Source of the DNA: JACQFK01 sp964619955
GTDB lineage: Bacteria; Planctomycetota; MHYJ01; JACPRB01
Direction: 5' to 3'
Length of the DNA stretch: 62,541 nucleotides
Assembly: GCA_964619955.1 (NCBI GenBank)
Contig: CAZUJF010000032.1
Location: 1 to 62,541, forward strand
Shown: piece after piece, positions 7,554 to 14,588 of the stretch
Layout: each line of letters begins with the position of its first letter
Position numbering within the stretch: position 1 is the first letter of the stretch
Translations under genes and position numbers: made by a program
Notes under the pieces: model-generated
Database searches by the model: none
What the model was told of the DNA's origin: nothing
Seen by the model: only the letters and a program-made list of their open reading frames with translations

Positions 7554-8464
7554 CAGCCGCCCAGCACGCCCTTGGACGCGCGGGGCGTTGAGGCCGCCAT
7601 CTTGAGCGACCGCGCGCGGGCCTTGTGCGCGGCCGGCGTGTCCCCGTGGGTCTTGGGCACGGCCGCCGTGCGCTGGATCAACATGGGGAAGGCGCTCTTT
7701 CTGAGGATCTTCTCCGCCACCGATCCGAACAGCACGCGGTTCAGCCCCGTCCGTCCATGAGTCGAGAGGGCGACCAGGGTGTGTTCCTCCTGGCCGGCCA
7801 GTTGGATCACCTCCTCCGCGGGATCACCGTAGCGCACGGTCATGTCGGTGCGGATGCCCTGGTCCTCCATGGCCTTCTGCTCATTGAAGAGGTTCTTGGC
7901 GACCAGTTCCACGGGCAGCGTTTCCTTTTCGGTCGGAGACACCACCGTCAGGAACTGCAGCCGGGCACCCAGCGCTTTCGCAAACGGCGCCAGCGCGGGC
8001 AGGATCGTGCCGGAGCGGTGGGATCCGTCCAGCGGGATCACGATGCGGTGCAGGTGCGGGGCCCCGGCGCCCTTCTCCCGGGGGTGGGCGATGAACACCG
8101 GGATCGTCGAGCGCTCCAGGATTTCCTCCGCCGTGCTGCCGAAGATCAGCCGCTTGAGCCCCGTCTTGCCCCGGGTGCACATCATGATCAGGGAGCTGCC
8201 GGCCCGTCGGGCGTGCTGCAGCAGGGCTTCGGAGGGTTTTCCGGCCAGGATCGCGGTGTCCACCACCGCGCCCTTGTTCCGGAGCTTGTGCGCCACGTCC
8301 GAGAGATAGGCGCGGGCGGCTTTCTCCTCGCGGGGGGTCCCCTCCGGGGTCACCATCGCGAGCGTCACGTTGGCGTCCTTGGCGGCCAGGATCAGTTCTA
8401 CATAGGACAGAATGGATTCGGAAGTCGAGCTTCCGTCCAGGGCTGCGAGGATCTTCGTAAGCAT
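7550..8464 (-). CDS. universal stress protein, double Usp domain
   Basis: A 304-residue tandem Usp with clear ATP-binding glycine motifs in both halves ('TRGKTGLKRLIFGSTAEEIL' and 'THGRTGLNRVLFGSVAEKIL'), so both domains look active. A Lys/Arg/Ala-rich tail of about 45 residues follows the second domain, including 'HKARARSLKMAAS'. The start at 8464 has AAAGGAG upstream and a sigma-54 promoter at 8497-8512. It is divergent from another usp and shares with it one enhancer palindrome centred between the two promoters. Confidence 0.92.
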   Translation of the reverse strand: MLTKILAALDGSSTSESILSYVELILAAKDANVTLAMVTPEGTPREEKAARAYLSDVAHKLRNKGAVVDTAILAGKPSEALLQHARRAGSSLIMMCTRGKTGLKRLIFGSTAEEILERSTIPVFIAHPREKGAGAPHLHRIVIPLDGSHRSGTILPALAPFAKALGARLQFLTVVSPTEKETLPVELVAKNLFNEQKAMEDQGIRTDMTVRYGDPAEEVIQLAGQEEHTLVALSTHGRTGLNRVLFGSVAEKILRKSAFPMLIQRTAAVPKTHGDTPAAHKARARSLKMAASTPRASKGVLGGC

Positions 8465-8496
8465 CCGGTTCTCCTTTCAATGGACGAGGTGGCTAT

Positions 8497-8512
8497 TGCA
8501 AGCCGGTTGCCA
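8497..8512 (-). promoter_or_regulatory. sigma-54 promoter for usp (8464)
   Basis: On the minus strand TGGCAA-CCGGC-TTGCA retains GG and GC with 10-nt spacing. The predicted start is near 8486, with an AAAGGAG-containing leader of 21 nt. Confidence 0.68.
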
Positions 8513-8545
8513 GGGACGCTTCCCCAGGGAAAGCCCCTTGGCGGC

Positions 8546-8559
8546 GCGGAAAAATCCGC
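8546..8559. promoter_or_regulatory. perfect enhancer palindrome shared by two usp promoters
   Basis: GCGGA-AAAA-TCCGC is a perfect 5-4-5 inverted repeat centred at 8552.5. It lies about 40 bp from the -24 element of the leftward promoter and about 39 bp from that of the rightward one, so one dimeric activator could serve both. The same palindrome with a different spacer occurs upstream of ppsA at 14562. Confidence 0.6.
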
Positions 8560-8590
8560 ATCTATCCGTCATCTCCCGGGCCCTTGGGCA

Positions 8591-8606
8591 TGGCCCACAG
8601 CTTGCT
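8591..8606 (+). promoter_or_regulatory. sigma-54 promoter for usp-CBS operon
   Basis: TGGCCC-ACAGC-TTGCT differs from consensus by one base. The predicted start is near 8617, with AAGGAGG immediately at the 5' end of the message and the ATG at 8632. Confidence 0.72.
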
Positions 8607-8631
8607 CCTGAAAATAAGGAGGAAGAGAAGT

Positions 8632-9477
8632 ATGAACACCCCCCTCAGGAGAATTCTGGTTCCCACCGACGGGTCGATCGCGGCCGAGGCCGTCTTGGGC
8701 ATGCTGACCCCCTTCGCCCGGCAGGAGCAGTCGGAGGTGGCGGTGCTCTATGTGGCCGGAGAAGGCCAGGGCCTCCAAGGTCCGCCCCCCCGGATCGACC
8801 ACCTCTGCCAGGCGCTCCGAACCCTGGGCATCCGCGCGTGGATGGAGCTTCGCGAAGGGAAACCTGCGGATCAGATCCTCTCCTGGGCCCGCGAAAAGGG
8901 AGCCGATCTCATCGCCCTGACCAGCCACGGCCACAGCGGGATGCGCCGGATGATGCTCGGCAGCGTCGCTGAAGAGATCCTCCGTCACGCCGAGATCCCG
9001 GTTCTGGTCATCCGGCCGGAGACCCCCGCCCATGCCTGGAAACGGATCGTGGTGGCCCTGGACGGTTCTTCGCAAGCCGAGGCCGTGCTTCGGGATGCGG
9101 TGGAACTGGCGAAGATCTCCGGCGCCGCCTTGGAACTGGTCCAGGTGGCCCTGCCCGTGGTCAGCGCCGCCGGGGTGGGCGAGTTCCCGATGCTCATGCC
9201 CTCCGAGGACCCCCGGCCCTATCTGCGCCGCATGGCCGAACGGGTCGAGGCGGTGGGCGTCAAGGCCGAGCCGGTGGCCCTGGAAGGACGCGCGGCTTCC
9301 GAGATCCTCCGGCACCTCGAACAGGGCGGAGCCGCGCTCGTCTGCATGACGACGCACGGGCGCACGGGACTTCCGCGTCTCCTGCTGGGCTCGATCGCCG
9401 AGGAAATCCTGCGGCATGCACCCTGTCCGGTCTGGATCCGCCGCAGCGTCGCGGCGAAGGTCCCCGTCAAGGTTTGA
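8632..9477 (+). CDS. universal stress protein, double Usp domain
   Basis: A 281-residue tandem Usp. Both halves carry glycine motifs ('SHGHSGMRRMMLGSVAEEIL' and 'THGRTGLPRLLLGSIAEEIL'), so both should bind nucleotide. The start at 8632 follows AAGGAGGAAGAG. The next gene, a CBS-pair protein, starts 12 nt after the stop, so the two are co-transcribed from the sigma-54 promoter at 8591-8606. Pairing of a nucleotide-binding Usp with a nucleotide-sensing CBS protein fits an energy-charge response. Confidence 0.92.
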   Translation: MNTPLRRILVPTDGSIAAEAVLGMLTPFARQEQSEVAVLYVAGEGQGLQGPPPRIDHLCQALRTLGIRAWMELREGKPADQILSWAREKGADLIALTSHGHSGMRRMMLGSVAEEILRHAEIPVLVIRPETPAHAWKRIVVALDGSSQAEAVLRDAVELAKISGAALELVQVALPVVSAAGVGEFPMLMPSEDPRPYLRRMAERVEAVGVKAEPVALEGRAASEILRHLEQGGAALVCMTTHGRTGLPRLLLGSIAEEILRHAPCPVWIRRSVAAKVPVKV

Positions 9478-9489
9478 GAGGAGGCTCCC

Positions 9490-10044
9490 GTGTTCGTGAG
9501 AAACTGGATGTCCGGGCCCGCGCTGGTGACCACGCCGGCCCGCTTCGCCCACGCGGCGAAGGAGTTCATGCAGAAGCGCGGCGTGCGCCGCCTTCCCGTC
9601 GTGGAGGATGGCGCCCTCGTCGGCATCGTCACGCTCAGTGACCTGGTCTCCCTGAAGAAGGGGGATCCCCGCATGGTGTCCCAGGTCATGACCTCGAATC
9701 CCCTGACGGTGGACCGCGACGACACGCTCGAAACCGCCGCCCAGAAGATGATCACGGAGAAGGTTTCCGGCCTGCCCGTGATGGATGAGGGCCGGGTGGT
9801 CGGCATCCTCACGGAATCCGATCTCTTCCGCGCCCTCTGCGCCATGCTGGGCATCGGAGAGAAGGGGGCCCGGCTGATCATGAGCGTGCCCGACGACCAG
9901 GACCTGCTCGAGGCGATCCGCGCGAAGACCGGGAGCGTCGCCGTGCGCAGCCTGGTGACCGTCCATGACGCCAAACGCGGCCAGTGGGACGTGGTGGCCC
10001 GGGTGAGGGGGCGCGTGACGTCCAAGGCGCTCGCCGCCAAGTAG
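9490..10044 (+). CDS. CBS-pair protein with C-terminal regulatory tail
   Basis: A 184-residue protein starting at GTG 9490, with GAGAGGAGG just upstream. Two CBS domains (about 3-58 and 65-122; 'NWMSGPALVTTP', 'QVMTSNPLTVDR') are followed by about 60 residues ('GARLIMSVPDDQDLLEAI ... VVARVRGRV') that look like an ACT-type small-molecule domain, as in AcuB-like proteins. That assignment is tentative. It should act as a nucleotide-responsive regulator in the cytoplasm. Second gene of the usp-CBS operon. It ends 3 nt before a converging small gene. Confidence 0.87.
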   Translation: MFVRNWMSGPALVTTPARFAHAAKEFMQKRGVRRLPVVEDGALVGIVTLSDLVSLKKGDPRMVSQVMTSNPLTVDRDDTLETAAQKMITEKVSGLPVMDEGRVVGILTESDLFRALCAMLGIGEKGARLIMSVPDDQDLLEAIRAKTGSVAVRSLVTVHDAKRGQWDVVARVRGRVTSKALAAK

Positions 10045-10047
10045 CGT

Positions 10048-10407
10048 TCAGCGGGTGCGGCGGGCGGTGTGGCTCTTCCGGGCGAGGCTGCGGTGGAAGC
10101 CGACGCGCCCGCCGTTCTCGGCGTCCTTCGGCGCGATCTCGATCCGGTAGATGAGGACGTAGGGGATCAGGTGGAGGGACAGTTCGCAGCTGTCGTCCGC
10201 CCCCTGATAGGCCCGCAGCGAGAGGTAGTCGTCGCTCAGCTTGTCGATCGAGCAGACTTCGAGCTGGGTGGCGTCGCTCAGGTAGAGGGTCAGGCGGTGG
10301 GTCTTGTCCCTGCCGGCCTGGTCGAGCAGTTCGCCCAGCGTGATGTTGAAGAAGGTCCGGTTGAAGGGGGCGTCGGTCAGGGATCCGCCGATCAGCTGTA
10401 CGCTCAT
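10048..10407 (-). CDS. hypothetical protein, possible small beta-barrel
   Basis: A 119-residue protein that I cannot assign. The central part ('HRLTLYLSDATQLEVCSIDKL', then 'DDYLSLRAY' and 'LHLIPYVLIYRIEIAP') alternates strands in a way that recalls Sm-like or PRC-type barrels with a final 'IPY..I.RI' strand. The C-terminus is basic ('SLARKSHTARRTR') and could contact nucleic acid. It lies 13 nt downstream of malQ on the same strand, so it is probably co-transcribed with it. Confidence 0.65.
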   Translation of the reverse strand: MSVQLIGGSLTDAPFNRTFFNITLGELLDQAGRDKTHRLTLYLSDATQLEVCSIDKLSDDYLSLRAYQGADDSCELSLHLIPYVLIYRIEIAPKDAENGGRVGFHRSLARKSHTARRTR

Positions 10408-10420
10408 GCGGGGAAGTGTA

Positions 10421-11935
10421 TCACGTCCGCAGGCGGCCCGTCTCGGAAGTCAGGGCCTTGAGGCGGTCCCAGGTCTCGCGCGTCAGCGCCCCCGGCTTCA
10501 GCCTCCAGCCCCAGTTGCCCGTGGCCACCCCGGGCAGGTTCATGCGGCCTTCGGGACCCATCGAAAGCAGGTCCTGCACGGGGGTGACGGCCGTGTCGGC
10601 GGCCGAGCGCAGCACCGCGGCGATCATGACCCACGCGAGGTCCGTACCGTCCGTCTGCAGGTAGCGATGGATCCAGTCCTTCGTGCCCGGATGATCCACG
10701 GACTGGTACCAGCCGATCGAGGTGTTGTTGTCGTGCGTGCCCGTGGCCGCGAGCGAGGCCTTGGGGTACTTGTGGGGCAGATGGGTCTGGGCGGGGTCCC
10801 AGCCGAAGCCGAATTGCAGGACGCGGATGCCGGGCAGCCCGTAGCCGTCGCGAAGCTGCTCGACTTCAGGGGTCAGGGTGCCGAGGTCCTCGGCGATGAG
10901 GCGCTCCCCGAGGGGGCCGATCTCGGCGCGGAGCTTCTCGAGGACTTCGGCGCCGGCCCCGGGCACCCAGCGGCCCTTGAGGGCGTTCTTGAGGCGCGCG
11001 GGGATGGCCCAGGCGCGGTGGAAGCCGATGAAGTGGTCGATGCGGACGGCGTCGAAGCGTTTGAGGATGGCGCGGAGGCGGGAGAGCCACCACTCGAAGC
11101 CCTCCTCGCGCATGCGGTCCCAGTCGTAGAGCGGGAAGCCCCACATCTGGCCGTCCTTGGCGAAGTCGTCGGGCGGCACGCCGACAACGCGTTTAGGCTG
11201 TCCGCGGCGGCCGAGCGTGAAAAGGTGCGGGTGAGCCCAGACCTCGGCGCTGTCGTGGGGGACGTAGAAGGGCAGGTCGCCGATGAGGCCGACGCCCTTG
11301 CCCCGGCAGCGCTCGCGGAGGGCGCGCCATTGGGACTCGAAGGCGAACTGGACCCATTCGTGGAAGCGGATTTCCGCGCCGAGGTTTCGGCGGGCGGCCT
11401 CGAGGGCGGCCGGGACGCGGTCGCGCACGCCGGGCTCCCACTCATTCCAGGGGACGCCGCCCTGGGCATCCTTGAGGGCGCGGTAGAGGGTCCAGTCGGC
11501 GAGCCACGGGGTCTCGTTCCGGAAGGCCTCCATCTCGTTGGAGGGTTTGCGGCGGAAGCGGTCGAAGGCGCCGCGGAGGCGCTCGATCTTCAAGGCGGCG
11601 TACGCGCTGAACGGGACCCGGTCCTCGGGCCAGCCTTCGGGGGCCTGGAGGCGGGGTTCCCCGAGCGCTTCGAGGCTGACGAGGAGCGGGTTGCCGGCGA
11701 AGGAGGAAAGGGCGGAGTAGGGGGAGTTGCCGTAGCCGGTGGGGCCGACGGGGAGCATCTGCCACCAGGACTGCCCGGCGTCGGCGAGGGCGTCGACGAA
11801 GGCATGGGCGGCCGGGCCAAGGTCGCCCGCGCCGGCGGGTCCGGGCAGCGAGGTGGGGTGCAGAAGGACGCCGCTGCTGCGCCGGGCAAGGGTGGGCACG
11901 GGGAAGGTGTACCAGATGGGGGCCTTGCCCATCAA
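10421..11935 (-). CDS. malQ: 4-alpha-glucanotransferase
   Basis: A 504-residue GH77 enzyme of normal bacterial length. Visible motifs are 'RSSGVLLHPTSLPGP' at the N-terminus, 'MLPVGPTGYGNSPYS', the catalytic-aspartate region 'DAVRIDHFIGFHRAW', 'LIAEDLGTLTPEVEQL' and 'GTHDNNTSIGWYQ'. It transfers alpha-1,4-glucan segments between maltodextrins in glycogen or starch turnover. The start could be 11935 or the adjacent Met at 11932. The tRNA-Arg promoter is immediately upstream on the other strand. No sigma-54 site is seen, so its place in the stress island may be incidental. Confidence 0.95.
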   Translation of the reverse strand: MMGKAPIWYTFPVPTLARRSSGVLLHPTSLPGPAGAGDLGPAAHAFVDALADAGQSWWQMLPVGPTGYGNSPYSALSSFAGNPLLVSLEALGEPRLQAPEGWPEDRVPFSAYAALKIERLRGAFDRFRRKPSNEMEAFRNETPWLADWTLYRALKDAQGGVPWNEWEPGVRDRVPAALEAARRNLGAEIRFHEWVQFAFESQWRALRERCRGKGVGLIGDLPFYVPHDSAEVWAHPHLFTLGRRGQPKRVVGVPPDDFAKDGQMWGFPLYDWDRMREEGFEWWLSRLRAILKRFDAVRIDHFIGFHRAWAIPARLKNALKGRWVPGAGAEVLEKLRAEIGPLGERLIAEDLGTLTPEVEQLRDGYGLPGIRVLQFGFGWDPAQTHLPHKYPKASLAATGTHDNNTSIGWYQSVDHPGTKDWIHRYLQTDGTDLAWVMIAAVLRSAADTAVTPVQDLLSMGPEGRMNLPGVATGNWGWRLKPGALTRETWDRLKALTSETGRLRT

Positions 11936-11943
11936 GGGGGGCC

Positions 11944-11972
11944 TTTACCCCGCAGGGACTTTGGGGTACATA
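11944..11972 (+). promoter_or_regulatory. sigma-70-type promoter for tRNA-Arg
   Basis: TTTACC and TACATA are separated by 17 nt, with the -10 element 9 nt before the mature tRNA. Matches to TTGACA and TATAAT are partial (4/6 and 3/6), but position and spacing are right. Confidence 0.4.
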
Positions 11973-11981
11973 GACGGATGC

Positions 11982-12058
11982 GCCCCCGTAGCTCAACTGG
12001 ATAGAGCACCGGTTTTCTAAACCGGCGGTTGACCGTTCGATTCGGTCCGGGGGTACCA
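11982..12058 (+). tRNA. tRNA-Arg(TCT)
   Basis: A complete cloverleaf: acceptor stem GCCCCCG/CGGGGGT (one G-T pair), D arm GCTC/GAGC, anticodon stem CCGGT/ACCGG with loop TTTCTAA, T arm GACCG/CGGTC with TTCGATT loop, discriminator A and encoded CCA at 12056-12058. Anticodon TCT at 12016-12018 reads AGA/AGG arginine codons. A long hairpin begins 3 nt after the CCA. Confidence 0.97.
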
Positions 12059-12060
12059 TC

Positions 12061-12124
12061 AAAAAATCAGCCTGTCCACTTTGTCGTGTCCCGGAACACG
12101 ACAAAGTGGACAGGCTGTTTTTTT
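12061..12124. terminator. long hairpin terminator (family copy C)
   Basis: A 29-nt arm pair with one mismatch and a 6-nt loop (CCCGGA) separates the tRNA from the converging ppsA gene. Poly-A and poly-T feet make it a bidirectional intrinsic terminator. The arm contains CAGCCTGTCCACTTTGTCG, related to the arms at 5534 and 19671. Confidence 0.87.
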
Positions 12125-12128
12125 CGGA

Positions 12129-14501
12129 TCAGCCCTTCTCGGCTTCGAGGATCGTCAGGGTGGTCTTGAGCAGGGAGTCGGGGTTCAGGGAGATCGAGTC
12201 GATGCCCTCCTTCACCAGGAACCGCGCGAACTCCGGGTAGTCGCTCGGGGCCTGGCCGCAGATGCCGATCTTCCGGCCCTTCGCGCGCGCCGCCCGGATC
12301 ACCTGGGAGATCAGCCGCGTCACCGCGCCGTTCCGCTCGTCGAAGAGGTGCGCCAGCAGCTCCGAGTCGCGGTCCACCCCCAGCGTCAGCTGCGTCAGGT
12401 CGTTCGAGCCGATCGAGAAGCCGTCGAAGATCTCCGCGAACTCGTCCGCCAGGATCACGTTGCTGGGGATCTCGCACATCACGTAGACCTCGAGCCCCGC
12501 TTCGCCCCGCCGCAGGCCGTGCGACGCCATCTCGGCGATCACCTTCCGGCCCTCCTCCACCGTCCGGCAGAAGGGGACCATCACCTTCACGTTCGTGATC
12601 CCCATCTCCTCCCGGGCCTTCCTCAGCGCCCGGCACTCCAGCGCGAACGCCTCCCGGTAGCGGGGGTCGTAGTATCGTGAGGCCCCCCGGAACCCGATCA
12701 TCGGGTTCTCCTCCTTCGGCTCGAAGGGGGCCCCGCCCAGCAGATCCGCATACTCGTTCGTCTTGAAGTCGCTCAAGCGCACGATCACGTCGTTCGGCCA
12801 GAAGGCCGCGCCGATCGTGGCCACTCCCTCCGCGAGACGGTCCACGAAGAAGGCCGTTTTGTCCGGGTAGCCGGCGGTCAGGCGCTCGATTTCCGACTTC
12901 ACTTTCACGTCCGTGAGCTCGTGGAACTTCAGGAGCGCCATGGGATGGACCTTGATCGTGTTCGAGATGATGAACTCCTCCCGGGCCAGCCCGACGCCGT
13001 CGTTCGGCAGCGCGGCCAGACGGAACGCCTCCGCCGGATTGCCGACGTTCATCATGACCTTCGTGCGCGGGCGCTGGAGCGAGCCCAGGTCCGTGCGCTG
13101 CACCTCGAAGGGGACCCGCCCCTCCAGCACCACGCCGGTCTCGCCGCCTGCGCAGGAGACCGTGACCTCCCGGCCGTCGGACAGGGTGCGTGTGGCGGTT
13201 CCGCTGCCGACGATGGCGGGCAGGCCGAGCTCGCGGCTCACGATCGCCGCATGGCAGGTCCGGCCCCCGTGGTCCGTCACGATCGCCGACGCCTTGCGCA
13301 TCACGGGCTCCCAATCGGGGTCCGTCTTCTCGGCGACGAGCACCTCTCCGGGCTTGAAGTCGCCCAGTTGCGCCGGGCTGCGCACCACCCGCACCGGTCC
13401 GGCGCCGATCCTTTCGCCCACGCTGCGGCCCGTGAGCAGCACCCGGCCCTTGCCCTTGAGCTCGTAGCGCTCCAGCGAGCCGGCGGTCTTCCGCGACTGC
13501 ACCGTCTCCGGCCTGGCCTGCACGATGAAAAGTTCGCCCGTGCGGCCGTCCTTCGCCCATTCCAGGTCCATGGGGACCGGCCGGCCCCGCTTCGCGCTGT
13601 AGTGGTCCTCGACGATGCAGGCCCAGCGGGCGAGCGTCAGGACCTCGTCGTCCGTGATGCAGTAGCGCGCCCGGTCCTCCGGGCTCACGGGCAGGGTCCG
13701 CACCATGCGGCCGCCGTCCTCGTCGTAGACGAGCTTGAACTCCTTGCTGCCCAGAGTGCGGCGGATCAGGGGCCGCGCGCCCGTCTTGAGCGGCGGCTTG
13801 AAGACCGTGAACTCGTCGGGGGTGACGGAGCCCTGCACGATCGTTTCGCCCAGGCCGTAGGCGGCGTTGACGAGGACGACGTGCGGGAAGCCGGTCTCCG
13901 TGTCGATCGTGAACATGACCCCGGAGGCGGCGAGGTCGGAGCGGACCATTTTCTGGACGACGATCGAAAGCGCCACCTGGAGATGGTCGAAGCCGCGGCC
14001 CGCGCGGTAGGAGATCGCGCGATCGGTGAAGAGGGAGGCGAAGCAGCGGCGGCAGTGGTGGAGGAGGGAGGCCGCGCCGCGGACGTTGAGGTAGGTCTCC
14101 TGCTGGCCGGCGAAGCTGGCTTCCGGGAGGTCCTCCGCGGTCGCGCTGCTGCGGACGGCGACGTCCCCGTTCCCGAGTCTGGCGTAGGCGGCGACGATGT
14201 CGCGTTCCAGGTCGGGCGGCAGGGGGGCGTCGAGCAGCGTCTGCCGGAGTTCATGCCCGCGACGCTGCAGGTCCGCCACATCGGACGTCTTGAGGCCCGC
14301 GAGGATCCGGGTCAGCACGGCATCCAGCTTCGAATGCTTCAGGAAGGCCCGGTAGGCGTCCGCCGGGATCGCGAAGCCGTCGGGGACGCGGACGCCCTTC
14401 GGGGTGAGTTCCCGGAACATCTCCCCTAAAGAGGCGGTCTTGCCGCCCACCCGGGCCACGTCCCCGATGGAGAGATCCTTGAGCCAGAGGATCGAAGTCA
14501 T
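12129..14501 (-). CDS. ppsA: phosphoenolpyruvate synthase
   Basis: A 790-residue protein with the standard order: N-terminal nucleotide-binding domain ('VGGKTASLGEMFREL'), central phosphohistidine domain with His417 in 'GGRTCHAAIVSRELG', and C-terminal PEP/pyruvate barrel with 'GICGQAPSDYPEFARF'. It converts pyruvate, ATP and water to PEP, AMP and phosphate, feeding gluconeogenesis. A sigma-54 promoter (14513-14528) and a perfect enhancer palindrome (14562-14575) place it in the same regulon as the usp genes. The predicted start is 1 nt before the ATG and no Shine-Dalgarno sequence is visible, so translation is probably leaderless. Confidence 0.95.
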   Translation of the reverse strand: MTSILWLKDLSIGDVARVGGKTASLGEMFRELTPKGVRVPDGFAIPADAYRAFLKHSKLDAVLTRILAGLKTSDVADLQRRGHELRQTLLDAPLPPDLERDIVAAYARLGNGDVAVRSSATAEDLPEASFAGQQETYLNVRGAASLLHHCRRCFASLFTDRAISYRAGRGFDHLQVALSIVVQKMVRSDLAASGVMFTIDTETGFPHVVLVNAAYGLGETIVQGSVTPDEFTVFKPPLKTGARPLIRRTLGSKEFKLVYDEDGGRMVRTLPVSPEDRARYCITDDEVLTLARWACIVEDHYSAKRGRPVPMDLEWAKDGRTGELFIVQARPETVQSRKTAGSLERYELKGKGRVLLTGRSVGERIGAGPVRVVRSPAQLGDFKPGEVLVAEKTDPDWEPVMRKASAIVTDHGGRTCHAAIVSRELGLPAIVGSGTATRTLSDGREVTVSCAGGETGVVLEGRVPFEVQRTDLGSLQRPRTKVMMNVGNPAEAFRLAALPNDGVGLAREEFIISNTIKVHPMALLKFHELTDVKVKSEIERLTAGYPDKTAFFVDRLAEGVATIGAAFWPNDVIVRLSDFKTNEYADLLGGAPFEPKEENPMIGFRGASRYYDPRYREAFALECRALRKAREEMGITNVKVMVPFCRTVEEGRKVIAEMASHGLRRGEAGLEVYVMCEIPSNVILADEFAEIFDGFSIGSNDLTQLTLGVDRDSELLAHLFDERNGAVTRLISQVIRAARAKGRKIGICGQAPSDYPEFARFLVKEGIDSISLNPDSLLKTTLTILEAEKG

Positions 14502-14512
14502 GGGGGCGATGG

Positions 14513-14528
14513 AGCAAGCCGGAGGCCA
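14513..14528 (-). promoter_or_regulatory. sigma-54 promoter for ppsA
   Basis: On the minus strand TGGCCT-CCGGC-TTGCT keeps GG and GC with 10-nt spacing. The predicted start is near 14502, adjacent to the ATG at 14501. Confidence 0.7.
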
Positions 14529-14561
14529 GCCGGGGGGCGAGGGGACGGCGTCCTTCCGGAT

Positions 14562-14575
14562 GCGGAACTTTCCGC
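14562..14575. promoter_or_regulatory. perfect enhancer palindrome upstream of ppsA
   Basis: GCGGA-ACTT-TCCGC is a perfect 5-4-5 inverted repeat centred about 66 bp before the predicted ppsA start. Its half-sites are identical to those of the palindrome at 8546-8559. Confidence 0.6.
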
Positions 14576-14588
14576 CCCGTCGGGGAAT

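Noticed and set aside
1376..8631. FNR/ANR-type boxes controlling the usp cluster
   Set aside because: No TTGAT-N4-ATCAA-like site was found in the intergenic gaps; the -24/-12 sites explain the layout better.
10069..12004. Overlapping plus-strand frame over malQ
   Set aside because: Low-complexity Gly/Ala/Val/Glu composition with no domain, whereas malQ on the other strand is unmistakable.
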